This document shows, in pieces, positions 35,285 to 43,829 of a stretch of DNA of 64,000 bases (its first letter is position 1; each line of letters starts with the position of its first letter). The notes below the pieces were generated by a model. That model was not told the DNA's origin. It made no database searches and worked only from the letters and a program-made list of their open reading frames with translations. The position numbers and the translations under genes are program-made. Source of the DNA: Qipengyuania aurantiaca (lineage in GTDB: Bacteria; Pseudomonadota; Alphaproteobacteria; Sphingomonadales; Sphingomonadaceae); assembly GCF_019711375.1 (NCBI RefSeq), contig NZ_CP081295.1:434001-498000 (forward strand), read 5' to 3'.

Positions 35285-37006
35285 TCAGGCCGCGCGGACG
35301 TGTTCGAGGAACTCGGCCACTTGCGCACGCAGCACTTCGGCCTGCTGTTCGAGCGAGGTGCAGCCGGTCAGCACCTGGCTGGCTGCCGCGCCGGTCGCCA
35401 CCGCCATGCGGCTGACCTCGTCCATATCGCCGCTCACCGCCTCGGTGTTGCGGGCTGCAGCATCGATGCTGCGCGCCAGTTCCTGGCCGGCGACCGCCTG
35501 CTGGTCGACCGCCGCCGCGATCGAGGTCGAGGTCACTCCCAGTTCGCCGACCTCGTCGGTGATCTTGCGCAGTGCGCCTGCGCTGGCCGAGGACGAGCTC
35601 TGGATCAGCTTGATCTGCGCTTCGACCTCTTCGGTGGCCCGCGCGGTCTGGGCGGCGAGTTCCTTCACCTCGCTCGCCACCACAGCGAACCCGCGCCCTG
35701 CCTCGCCGCCGCGCGCGGCCTCGATGCTGGCGTTGAGGGCGAGGAGGTTGGTGCGCTGGGCGATCTGGCCGATCATTTCGACCACTTGCCCGACATGGGT
35801 CGCCATCTGGTCGAGCTCGGAGACGGTCCCTTGCGCGTCCTGCGCCGCATTATTGGCCTGTCCGGCGCGCTCGGCGCTGGAGGCGGCCTGGCGGCTGATC
35901 TCGCCGATCGACATCACGAATTCGTCGCTTGCCGCCGCCGCGCCGGTGACGACACCCGAGGTGTCGGCGAGCAGGCGCGAGGCGTTGATGACGCGCGCGC
36001 TCGATTGCTCGGCGTTGTCCGACATCGTGCGCGCGGCCTCCTTGAGCTGGCCGCTGGCGGAGGCAACATCCTGCGCAACGCCGCTGACCATGCGCTCGAA
36101 GCTGTCAGCCAGGTTCTGGATCGCGGCGACCTTGCGGTTGCGCTCCTCGGCAGAGGCGACCTGGTTTTCCAGTTCGAGACTGGCCTTCTCGCGCGCCGCG
36201 TCCTGCATGACACGCAGCCTTTCGAGCGCACGGGCCATCTCGCCGATTTCGTCCTTGCGGTGAATTTCTGGAATTTCCAGATCGCTCGCGCCCTCGGCGA
36301 GTAGCGTGCTGGTTTCGCCGATGTTGCGGATCGGGGCGACGACACGCCGCGCGATAATCTTGCGGCCGAGCAAGACGGTGAACAGCGAGGCGATGCCGAG
36401 CAGCAGCATGACGATGATGAAGGTCTCGATTTCCTGCATCTTGGTCCGTTCGACACGGTAGAGCGCGACCTCGGCGCGGTTGCGCAGATCGTTTGAAATC
36501 TGCCCCACCGCATAGCCATGCTTGAAGGCCGGGATAACCGCGCCGTAGATGTCCTCTGCCGGGGTTGTGTAGAGCGCCTGGAGCGATGTCTTGAGGCCGG
36601 CGAGTTCCGTGTCGATCCGCGTCAGCGAAGCCAGTGCTTCGCTCTCTTCCGCGCCATAAAGCGCGCGCAAGGCCGCGCTCTGCTCGATGCCCTGATCCAC
36701 CATTTCGATGGCGGTATCGAGATCCTGTGCGCGGTTTCCTTCATCGAGGAAATTGCCGAGGCTTTCCTGCGAGGCGTGTACATTTGCGCCAATGCGCGAA
36801 ACCAGCAGGGTCTGTTCCGTGATCGAAGTGAGTTCCTGCGAGTTCTGTTCGATCCGCTTGAACCCGAAGGTCGCCACGAGGCACAACACCACCACGCCCA
36901 GGGCGAAGGCGGCAAACAGCCCGTTCATCTGGCGCGCAATCGATTTGCCGCCCGACGGCAAGGATTGCGCCGGTACGTAGTCATCGTAATCGGAGGAATA
37001 GGACAC
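35285..37006 (-). CDS. Methyl-accepting chemotaxis protein
   Basis: A 573-residue transducer. After a short cytoplasmic N-terminus come TM1 (about 28-50), a small periplasmic four-helix sensor (about 50-190), TM2 ([17 protein letters not shown]), a HAMP domain and a long signalling domain. The highly conserved hairpin tip is represented by [29 protein letters not shown] split over the core. The signal sensed is unknown. The start is probably the GTG at 37006 (VSYSSDYDD). No che or flagellar genes are in the window, so it is an orphan receptor locus. Confidence 0.92.
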   Translation of the reverse strand: MSYSSDYDDYVPAQSLPSGGKSIARQMNGLFAAFALGVVVLCLVATFGFKRIEQNSQELTSITEQTLLVSRIGANVHASQESLGNFLDEGNRAQDLDTAIEMVDQGIEQSAALRALYGAEESEALASLTRIDTELAGLKTSLQALYTTPAEDIYGAVIPAFKHGYAVGQISNDLRNRAEVALYRVERTKMQEIETFIIVMLLLGIASLFTVLLGRKIIARRVVAPIRNIGETSTLLAEGASDLEIPEIHRKDEIGEMARALERLRVMQDAAREKASLELENQVASAEERNRKVAAIQNLADSFERMVSGVAQDVASASGQLKEAARTMSDNAEQSSARVINASRLLADTSGVVTGAAAASDEFVMSIGEISRQAASSAERAGQANNAAQDAQGTVSELDQMATHVGQVVEMIGQIAQRTNLLALNASIEAARGGEAGRGFAVVASEVKELAAQTARATEEVEAQIKLIQSSSSASAGALRKITDEVGELGVTSTSIAAAVDQQAVAGQELARSIDAAARNTEAVSGDMDEVSRMAVATGAAASQVLTGCTSLEQQAEVLRAQVAEFLEHVRAA

Positions 37007-37387
37007 GTCGGAAACTCGCGATCTCTTGCGCGGGTCCGTCGGAGCTCTCCCGACGCTGCGACACAGGGGTGCGCGGCCGCGCGTCAGGTCCGGCGCCAAG
37101 GACCGGTCTGCCGCTGCCTGCTACCCCCACCGCGACCCGCTTGTTCTTCTTCGGTTGGTGGCGAACCCTCGAATCGCTCCGTGGGCCATGACGTTCATCC
37201 CTATGCCCACGGGGTAATGGAAACGTTAACCAAACCGCGACCGCGGCCCCCGCTGATTGCGAGGCACATTCATCGATCACACAAGTTGAAAGGAAAACGC
37301 TTGTCGGGCTCCGAATGCCATTGGTCGACCGCGGCTTGGGTTGATTGGCTACAGTTGTAGACGAATGACACACCCAGAGGAGAGAGA
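37007..37387. other. Intergenic region between chemoreceptor and TonB receptor genes
   Basis: 381 bases between divergent genes, holding both promoters. Visible features are AGAGGAGAGAG directly before the ATG at 37388 (a strong ribosome-binding site) and a GTTAACC half-site near 37225 that resembles half of a CtrA box. I found no gene, no terminator and no clear -35/-10 pair. Confidence 0.5.
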
Positions 37388-39478
37388 ATGTCTATTCGTA
37401 CCGCCGCCAGCCGCCTCGCCCTAGCGTGTGCGCTTGCTCTGCCAGTGAATGCAGCCGCCAAGGACGGCGAAACCGCACTGGCTGAAACCGCACCCTCTCA
37501 GGCTGCGGACACGGCACGGGTTTTCGAGCCTGCGTATTTCGCCCAATTCGCTCCGCGCAATGCGCTCGACATGGTCAGCCGCATTCCGGGGTTCTCCATT
37601 TCCGGCGGGAATGACAACGGCCAGCGCGGCCTGGGTCAGGCGAACCAGAACGTGCTGGTCAATGGAGAGCGCTTTTCAAGCAAATCGGATTCGCTGCGCG
37701 ACCAGCTACGCCGCATCCCCGCCTCCGATGTCGTGCGGATCGAACTGGTCGACGGTAACACGCTGGACGTACCCGGTCTGACCGGCCTCGTCGCCAATGT
37801 CATCTACGCCGCGCAAGGCGCTTCGGGGCAGTTCCGTTGGGACACCGGCTTTCGCGCGCACAACACCTCCGCGCAGCTCTATGGCGGCGAGATTTCGGTG
37901 ACCGGCAGCGACGGCCCGCTCGATTTCACCGTATCGCTTTCCAACGACAACAACCGCTTCGGCGCCGATGGACCGGTGCTCATTACCGCAGCCGATGGCT
38001 CACTTATCGAGCGGCAGGAGACGAAATTCTCCGGCGGGTTCGACAATCCCAAGCTCTCGACCAGTTTCTCCTATGATTTGGGCGGAGAGACCACGGCCAA
38101 TCTCAACCTGAGCTATGGCGAGGACTTCTTCTTCCGCAACGAACCCGAAATCGGCTTTCCGGTTGACGGTCCGGTTCGGACGCGCGACGTCCGTGTCCGC
38201 GAGGACGGGCCGCAATACGAAATCGGCGCGGACATCGAATTCCCGCTTGCTGGCGGCAAGCTCAAGCTGATCGGCCTTGAACGCTTCGAGCGTGACAATT
38301 TTGCCGTCACGCTCGTCGATTCCTTCGACGACGGCAGCGCATCCACCGGTTCGCGCTTCCGCCAGACCAATGGTGCGGGCGAGCGTATCGGCCGGGCCGA
38401 ATATGGCTGGCGTATGCTCGACGCCGACTGGCAGCTTTCGGGAGAGGCCGCTTTCAACCGGCTGGACCGCGTATCCCAGCTGTTCGAGCTTGCTCCTTCC
38501 GGCGACTTCGTACGCATCGCTTTCCCGGCCGGCACGGGTGGCGTGACCGAAGACCGCTACGAAGGCAGCCTGTCCCTGTCGAAGGAGCTTTCCCCCACCC
38601 TTTCGGTGCAGGCCATCGGCGCAATGGAGTTCTCGCGCATCGAGCAGACGGGCTCTGCGGCCAATTCGCGCAGTTTTCGGCGGCCGAAGGGCTCGCTCGC
38701 CACCACCTGGAAGCCGGCCGACGATTTCGACGTCTCGCTTACCCTTGCGCGCCGCGTGAGCCAGCTTTCCTTCGGCGATTTCCTCGCCAGCGTCTCGCTC
38801 AACACCGATAACGAGAACGGCGGCAACAACCAGCTGCAACCCTATCAGAGCTGGAACATCGACCTGGAAGCCAACAAGCGTCTGGGTCCGTGGGGCTCGC
38901 TCAAATTCGAGGCGCGGCAGGCCTGGTTCGAGGATTTCATCGACTGGTTCCCGCTCGAAAACGGCGGGGAAGCGCGCGGGAATATCGGCGATGCGGAGCG
39001 CACCCATCTTGAGGCGACGGCCACGCTCAATCTCGATCCGATCGGCATCGGCGGTGCCCGCATCGACCTGCGCGGCGTGAAGCGCTGGATGAGCGTGACC
39101 GACCCGTTTACGGGCGAACTTCGCGATTTCTCGTGGGACCAGCGCGGCGTCATCGACATCGACTTCCGTCACGACATTCCCAGCACCGACTGGGCATGGG
39201 GCGCCAATCTCTACAGCGACGACAGGGCGGGCTATTCGCGGCTGCGCGAAACCGGCCGCGAATGGGAAGGGCCGACCTTCCTCAATCTGTTCGTGGAGCA
39301 CAAGGATGTCATGGGGCTGACGGTAAACGCCGGTTTCCGCAACCTGCTCGGCGCACGGCAGAGGTTCTACCGCACCGTCTTCGAGACCGACAGGCCCGAC
39401 GCCGAGATCGCCTATCGCGAGGACATGGACCGCCGCATCGGCCCGATCTTCCGCTTCTCGGTCAGCGGAGATTTCTGA
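37388..39478 (+). CDS. TonB-dependent receptor-type outer-membrane protein
   Basis: A 696-residue protein with a signal peptide (cut after NAAAKD, about 24). The plug domain at about 45-145 has the segment RNALDMVSRIPGFSISGG, the QNVLVNGERF motif and PASDVVRIELVDG. The long remainder shows alternating strands of a beta-barrel, ending FRFSVSGDF with a C-terminal Phe. No TonB box is evident, and the barrel is near the short end for the family. Substrate unknown. AGAGGAGAGAG precedes the ATG. Confidence 0.88.
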   Translation: MSIRTAASRLALACALALPVNAAAKDGETALAETAPSQAADTARVFEPAYFAQFAPRNALDMVSRIPGFSISGGNDNGQRGLGQANQNVLVNGERFSSKSDSLRDQLRRIPASDVVRIELVDGNTLDVPGLTGLVANVIYAAQGASGQFRWDTGFRAHNTSAQLYGGEISVTGSDGPLDFTVSLSNDNNRFGADGPVLITAADGSLIERQETKFSGGFDNPKLSTSFSYDLGGETTANLNLSYGEDFFFRNEPEIGFPVDGPVRTRDVRVREDGPQYEIGADIEFPLAGGKLKLIGLERFERDNFAVTLVDSFDDGSASTGSRFRQTNGAGERIGRAEYGWRMLDADWQLSGEAAFNRLDRVSQLFELAPSGDFVRIAFPAGTGGVTEDRYEGSLSLSKELSPTLSVQAIGAMEFSRIEQTGSAANSRSFRRPKGSLATTWKPADDFDVSLTLARRVSQLSFGDFLASVSLNTDNENGGNNQLQPYQSWNIDLEANKRLGPWGSLKFEARQAWFEDFIDWFPLENGGEARGNIGDAERTHLEATATLNLDPIGIGGARIDLRGVKRWMSVTDPFTGELRDFSWDQRGVIDIDFRHDIPSTDWAWGANLYSDDRAGYSRLRETGREWEGPTFLNLFVEHKDVMGLTVNAGFRNLLGARQRFYRTVFETDRPDAEIAYREDMDRRIGPIFRFSVSGDF

Positions 39479-39518
39479 TCGCCCCTGAACCAAGCGCGCA
39501 ACCGCGCGTTCGGTAGGG

Positions 39519-40886
39519 ATGGAATTCGAACCGCGCATCTTCCTCTTCGTAATCTTCGGCCTCGGCCTCGTGCTGGCCGTCACGCTGGAAAAATGGCTCG
39601 CCCGGTTCTGGCTCTCGCTGCCGATCGTCTATGTGGCGGCGGGCTTTGCGCTCTATTCGCTGCCCGTCGACTTGCCCCACATCAACCCGACCTTTGACGG
39701 CTTCGATGCGTTGGCGCTCGAATATGTGACCGAGTTCATCGTCATCGCTTCGCTGATGGCGGCCGGCATCGCGATCGACCGGCCGGTGAGCTGGAACAAC
39801 TGGAAGCAGATCTGGCCGCTGCTGGTGATCGCCATGCCGCTGACGATTGCCGCGGTCGCGCTGCTTGGCTGGTGGGCGCTCGGCCTGCCGGTGGCGAGCG
39901 CGCTGCTGCTGGGCGCAGCTATGGCGCCGACCGATCCGGTGCTGGCGCGCAGCGTGCAGGTCGGGCCTCCGGGCGACAACGAGCGTCACGATGTGCGCTT
40001 TTCGCTGACCGTGGAAGCCGGGCTTAACGACGGGCTCGCCTTTCCCTTCACCTATCTCGCCATTGCCGCGGTGGGCATGGCCTCGCTCGGCGGGTGGACG
40101 CTCGAATGGTTCGCGCTCGATTTCGTCTGGCGCATTGCCGCCGGGGTCGTCGTTGGCTGGGCCGTGGGTCGGCTCGGCGCCTGGTACGTGTTCGAGCGCG
40201 AGGCCGACGCGCCGATGGAAGAGATCGACGAGGCCAGCGAGAGCGCCGACCAGCCGAAATATTCGACCAGCGAGGGCCTCATCGTGCTCGGCACTCTGCT
40301 GCTTGCCTATGGGCTGGCGGAACTGGCCGCAGGCTATGGCTTCCTCGCGGTCTTCGTCGGCGCGGTTACCGCCCGCCAGCGGGAGAACCGCAGCCGCTAT
40401 CACAAGCTCAGCCACCACTTCATCGACCAGATCGAGCAGATCGTGCTGGTCGCCGTCCTGTTCGGCTTCGGCGCCATGCTGGCGAGCGGCGTACTCGACG
40501 CGCTGACCTGGCCCGCCGCGCTGGTCGGGCTGGCGCTGGTCTTTGTGATCCGCCCGCTTGCCGGAATGCTTTCCGAAGCCTTTTGCGACCTGCCGTTGAT
40601 CGGGCGCGTTGCGATTGCCTTCCTCGGTGTGCGCGGCATGGGGTCGATCTATTACCTCGCCTACGGCCAGAACCACGCGCAGTTCGAAGGGCTGGACGTG
40701 CTGTGGGCGACGGCGAGCTTCACCATCCTCGTCTCGATCGTGGTCCACGGCATCGTGGCGGGACCGCTGATCGCCTATGTCGAGCGCCGCCGCGCGCATA
40801 TCCATCAGGGGCAGGAGGAAGAAATGGCCTGCCTCGCGCCCGACAATTCGCGGCTCGCCCTCGAGCGTCCGTCCAAGCCCGGCTGA
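39519..40886 (+). CDS. Cation:proton antiporter, CPA1 (Na+/H+ exchanger) family
   Basis: A 455-residue inner-membrane protein with eleven or twelve hydrophobic segments. The ion-binding motif of Na+/H+ exchangers, with the essential acidic residues, is visible as AAMAPTDPVLARSVQ and VEAGLNDGLAFPFTYLA. A hydrophilic loop (EIDEASESADQPKY) splits the protein, and the C-terminal tail of about 35 residues is cytoplasmic. It follows the TonB receptor gene by 40 bases and could share its transcript. The ion (Na+ or K+) cannot be decided. Confidence 0.9.
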   Translation: MEFEPRIFLFVIFGLGLVLAVTLEKWLARFWLSLPIVYVAAGFALYSLPVDLPHINPTFDGFDALALEYVTEFIVIASLMAAGIAIDRPVSWNNWKQIWPLLVIAMPLTIAAVALLGWWALGLPVASALLLGAAMAPTDPVLARSVQVGPPGDNERHDVRFSLTVEAGLNDGLAFPFTYLAIAAVGMASLGGWTLEWFALDFVWRIAAGVVVGWAVGRLGAWYVFEREADAPMEEIDEASESADQPKYSTSEGLIVLGTLLLAYGLAELAAGYGFLAVFVGAVTARQRENRSRYHKLSHHFIDQIEQIVLVAVLFGFGAMLASGVLDALTWPAALVGLALVFVIRPLAGMLSEAFCDLPLIGRVAIAFLGVRGMGSIYYLAYGQNHAQFEGLDVLWATASFTILVSIVVHGIVAGPLIAYVERRRAHIHQGQEEEMACLAPDNSRLALERPSKPG

Positions 40887-40905
40887 TTTCCGAACGAGCA
40901 ACGAA

Positions 40906-40937
40906 AAGGGGCGGCAGGATCGCTCCCGCCGCCCCTT
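40906..40937. terminator. Two-way terminator between antiporter gene and tig
   Basis: AAGGGGCGGC (40906-40915) and GCCGCCCCTT (40928-40937) form a perfect 10-bp stem with a 12-base loop between convergent gene ends. AAAA flanks the left arm, giving a T-run on the minus strand after tig. Confidence 0.75.
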
Positions 40938-40962
40938 CGCAATTTCTCAAGCCAGTCGAAGC

Positions 40963-42513
40963 TTACTTCTTGGCAGCAGCCTTCTTGGCCGGCGCCTTCT
41001 TCTTGGCTGCGGGCTTCTTCTCGCCCTCGTCCTTCTTGGCGGCGGCCTTCTTGGCAGGAGCCTTCTTCGCTGCCGGCTTCTTCTCGTCCTTCTTGTCGTC
41101 GGACTTCTTGGCAGCTGCCTTCTTCGCCGGAGCCTTCTTGGCAGCGGCCTTCTTCTTGGCCGGCTTCTTGGCGGCTTCTTCGCCCTCATCCGCTTCGATC
41201 GCGGCTTCGAGTTCCTCGCGCGTTACTTCGCGATCGGTGATCTCGGCCTTGTCGAAGAGGAAGTCGACGACCTTGTCTTCATAGAGCGGGGCGCGCAGCT
41301 GGGCGGCGGCCATCGGTTCCTGCTGGATGTACTGGATGAAGCGTTCGCGATCTTCGGGGCGGTACTGCTGTGCCGCCTGCTGGATCAGCATGCTCATTTC
41401 CTGCGAGGTGACCTGGACGTTGTTCGCCTGGCCGATTTCCGACAGCAGCAGGCCGAGGCGCACGCGGCGTTCGGCGATCGAACGGTAATCGTCCTTTTCC
41501 GCTTCCATTTCCTTCAGCATCTCTTCGGGATTTTCCGAACGAGCCGCTTCCTGCTGGAGCTGGGTCCAGATCTGGTCGAATTCCGCATCGACCATGCCCT
41601 GCGGCACGGCGAAATCGTGACCCGCAGCCAGCTGGTCGAGCAGCGAGCGCTTCATCTGCGTGCGGGTGAGGCCGGCGGTTTCCTGCTCGAGCTGGCTGCG
41701 CAGGAGTTCCTTCAGCTTGTCGAGACCGTCGAGGCCGAAGTTCTTGGCGAACTCGTCGTCGATCTTGGTGTCGCCTTCGACCTTCACTTGCTTCACCGTG
41801 ACGTCGAATTCGGCCTTCTTGCCGGCCAGATGCGTCGCCTGGTAATCTTCGGGGAAGGTGACTTCGATGGTCTTGGCATCGCCGGTCTTCACGCCGACCA
41901 GCTGCTCTTCGAAGCCGGGGATGAACATGCCCGAACCCAGCACCAGCGCGGCGTCGTCGGCCTTGCCGCCTTCGAATTCGGTGCCGTCGACGCGGCCCAC
42001 GAAGTCGATGATCAGCTGGTCGCCGTCGGCCGCCTTCTTGGACTTGGCGGCGTCCTTGTAGCTCTTGTTGTTCTCGGCCAGCTTGCCGATTGCGTCCATG
42101 ACTTCATCGTCCGACACGGGAACGGTCAGGCGCTCGATGGCGATATCGTCGGTCGAGGGCGCGTCGATTTCGGGCAGCACTTCCAGTTCGACAGTGAGCT
42201 CGGCGTCCTTGCCTTCCTCATAGCCTTCGCCCAGCTCGACCTTCGGCTGCATCGCGGGCTTCAGCTTGTTGTCGGCCATGGTCTTGTCGACCGATTCGCG
42301 AATCATCTCGTTCACGGCTTCGGCGTGGAGCTGTTCGCCATGCATCTTGCGCACGAGGTTCGCGGGCACCTTGCCGGGGCGGAAGCCGGGCATCTTCACC
42401 TGCGGGGCGATCTTCTTGATCTGCGAATCGATGCGGGCATCGATTTCCTTGGCCGGAATGGTGATCGCGTAGGCGCGCTTCAGGCCGTCGTTGGCGGTTT
42501 CTTTGATCTGCAT
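40963..42513 (-). CDS. tig: Trigger factor (ribosome-associated chaperone) with lysine-rich C-terminal tail
   Basis: A 516-residue chaperone and peptidyl-prolyl isomerase that binds nascent chains at the ribosome exit. The ribosome-binding signature is the GFRPGKVPANLVRK loop (about 43-56). The PPIase domain at about 155-240 has GDQLIIDFVGRVDGTEFEGG and LGSGMFIPGFEEQLVG. The C-terminal chaperone arms run to about 445. Residues 448-516 are then made almost only of Lys, Ala and Pro (AAKKAPAKKAAAKK repeats), like a histone H1 tail. Such a tail is absent from E. coli Tig (432 residues). Confidence 0.96.
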   Translation of the reverse strand: MQIKETANDGLKRAYAITIPAKEIDARIDSQIKKIAPQVKMPGFRPGKVPANLVRKMHGEQLHAEAVNEMIRESVDKTMADNKLKPAMQPKVELGEGYEEGKDAELTVELEVLPEIDAPSTDDIAIERLTVPVSDDEVMDAIGKLAENNKSYKDAAKSKKAADGDQLIIDFVGRVDGTEFEGGKADDAALVLGSGMFIPGFEEQLVGVKTGDAKTIEVTFPEDYQATHLAGKKAEFDVTVKQVKVEGDTKIDDEFAKNFGLDGLDKLKELLRSQLEQETAGLTRTQMKRSLLDQLAAGHDFAVPQGMVDAEFDQIWTQLQQEAARSENPEEMLKEMEAEKDDYRSIAERRVRLGLLLSEIGQANNVQVTSQEMSMLIQQAAQQYRPEDRERFIQYIQQEPMAAAQLRAPLYEDKVVDFLFDKAEITDREVTREELEAAIEADEGEEAAKKPAKKKAAAKKAPAKKAAAKKSDDKKDEKKPAAKKAPAKKAAAKKDEGEKKPAAKKKAPAKKAAAKK

Positions 42514-42573
42514 GGGTTGGGACTCGTAAGGTTACTGTCTGTCTGTGCGAATGGCCTGCGACAGGAGCGGAAA

Positions 42574-42658
42574 TGGTGCGGGCGAAGGGACTCGAACCCC
42601 CACATCTTTCGATACTGGTACCTAAAACCAGCGCGTCTACCAATTCCGCCACGCCCGC
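42574..42658 (-). tRNA. tRNA-Leu (anticodon TAG)
   Basis: 85 bases including an encoded CCA. On the minus strand the acceptor stem GCGGGCG pairs with CGCCCGC, the D-loop has GGTAGACGC, and the anticodon arm is CTGGT-TTTAGGT-ACCAG with TAG. A long variable arm follows (TATCGAAAGATGT), and the T-arm is GGGGGTTCGAGTCCC. The class II shape and anticodon fit leucine, reading CUA codons. It lies upstream of tig on the same strand. Confidence 0.97.
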
Positions 42659-42809
42659 AAACCGCAAAAGCATGGGCTGCGCTGACAGTTGCCCGCCGCG
42701 CATATAGGCGCGTGCCTCTAGAAGGATGCGATCAAAAGGGCAAGCGCGGCGACCGCTCAAGGAACACCCTTTCGCGTCGAAGCGTTCGTCAGGGGAAAGG
42801 ATCGCGATC

Positions 42810-43058
42810 ATGAGCGACTACGAAACCCCGAAAGTCCCGCCTGCAACGCCCCCGGTGATCGACCCCGACGTCGCCCCCAAGACGGCGGCGGAGATGGAGG
42901 CGGACGGCGAGACCGAAGGCGATGTCCTCGCCGACAAGACCGAACCCGACGACATCGACGTCGAGGCCGAACAGGCCATTCGCCCTGCCATGGATGGCGG
43001 ACGCGGCGGCGAAGGCGAGCAGGCGCTCGACGCGGCGACCATGCTGCCGCCCGATTGA
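42810..43058 (+). CDS. Small acidic protein of unknown function
   Basis: An 82-residue protein, very acidic (EMEADGETEGDVLADKTEPDDIDVEAE) and rich in Pro, with no membrane segment; probably disordered. AGGGGAAAGG lies 9 bases upstream of the ATG at 42810, supporting expression. It is followed after 23 bases by a second small Pro-rich gene and then by the DUF3297 gene, all on the plus strand. No family recognised. Confidence 0.6.
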   Translation: MSDYETPKVPPATPPVIDPDVAPKTAAEMEADGETEGDVLADKTEPDDIDVEAEQAIRPAMDGGRGGEGEQALDAATMLPPD

Positions 43059-43081
43059 TCGCAGCACGAAGGAGACACGCT

Positions 43082-43252
43082 ATGGCGACCCAACCCACCC
43101 CCGATATCGAACCGGCGGCCCCGCAGGAAATGCCGCCCGGTGGTCCGCCCAACGAAGCGCCGATGCAGGAGCCTCCCGGCTTCGAGCCGTTGCAGCCCGA
43201 TTACGACGATCCCTCCCCCGGCCCGGACGAGACGCCGACGCTTCCGGACTGA
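43082..43252 (+). CDS. Small proline-rich protein of unknown function
   Basis: A 56-residue protein made mainly of Pro, Glu, Asp and Gly (PPGGPPNEAPMQEPPGFEP), no hydrophobic segment. AAGGAGAC precedes the ATG at 43082, a strong ribosome-binding site, which is the main support. Placed between another small acidic gene and the DUF3297 gene; likely co-transcribed. No family recognised. Confidence 0.5.
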   Translation: MATQPTPDIEPAAPQEMPPGGPPNEAPMQEPPGFEPLQPDYDDPSPGPDETPTLPD

Positions 43253-43321
43253 GGCTGGCCGGATTGAGCCTGGCCCGAATGCGCTTGCCGGGAACCCCGC
43301 CGCGCAGTACAGGCGCGCCCC

Positions 43322-43618
43322 ATGAGTGAAGACACCAAGACAGACGACAAACCCCAGACGCCCCCGATGCAGCTTTCGATCAATCCGAAGAGCAAGCATT
43401 TCGACGTGGACGTGCTCCAGCGCGGCGTGGGCATCAAGTTCAAGGACCGCGTGCGCACCGATATCGAGGAATACAATATTCCCGAAGGCTGGGTGCGCGT
43501 GCAGGCCGGCAAGACCGTCGACCGGAATGGCAATCCGCTGACGCTGAAGCTCAACGGCCCGGTCGAAGCCTGGTTCGAAGACCTGGGCGAAAATCCGCCG
43601 GTCGCGAAGGCCGACTGA
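43322..43618 (+). CDS. DUF3297 family protein
   Basis: A 98-residue soluble protein that matches the DUF3297 pattern: SINPKSKHFDVDVLQRGVGIKF, EEYNIPEGWVRVQAG and the C-terminal KLNGPVEAWF. The family is widespread in proteobacteria and its function is unknown. ATG at 43322. A terminator follows at 43690. Confidence 0.85.
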   Translation: MSEDTKTDDKPQTPPMQLSINPKSKHFDVDVLQRGVGIKFKDRVRTDIEEYNIPEGWVRVQAGKTVDRNGNPLTLKLNGPVEAWFEDLGENPPVAKAD

Positions 43619-43689
43619 ATCCGGCTTTCCTACATTCGGGCTTCGATGGCAGGACGCGTGGCATGAGCCTGTCCTGCCTCCGGAACCCG

Positions 43690-43737
43690 CGAAAAACCGC
43701 CGCTTGCGCAACCATTTCGCGCGGCGGCGTTTTTCTT
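43690..43737 (+). terminator. Rho-independent terminator before der
   Basis: CCGCCGC (43696-43702) and GCGGCGG (43721-43727) form a stem around a loop of about 18 bases, with GAAAAA before it and a T-rich run (TTTTTCTTT) after it. Confidence 0.7.
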
Positions 43738-43829
43738 TCCAGGACCGTGCTCCATCCGCTCCATCCTGTAGGATCGGCGTTCCGGTCTTGCCAAAGACCC
43801 CACCATCGCCCACCTCGCCGAGCATCATC

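Noticed and set aside
37224..37231. GTTAACC upstream of the chemoreceptor as a CtrA site
   Set aside because: Only one half-site; the second TTAA at the required spacing is missing.
40963..41175. Short repeated units that could suggest a repeat array
   Set aside because: They are in-frame AKK/AAKKAP codons at the 3' end of tig, with no spacers of constant length, so not a CRISPR array.
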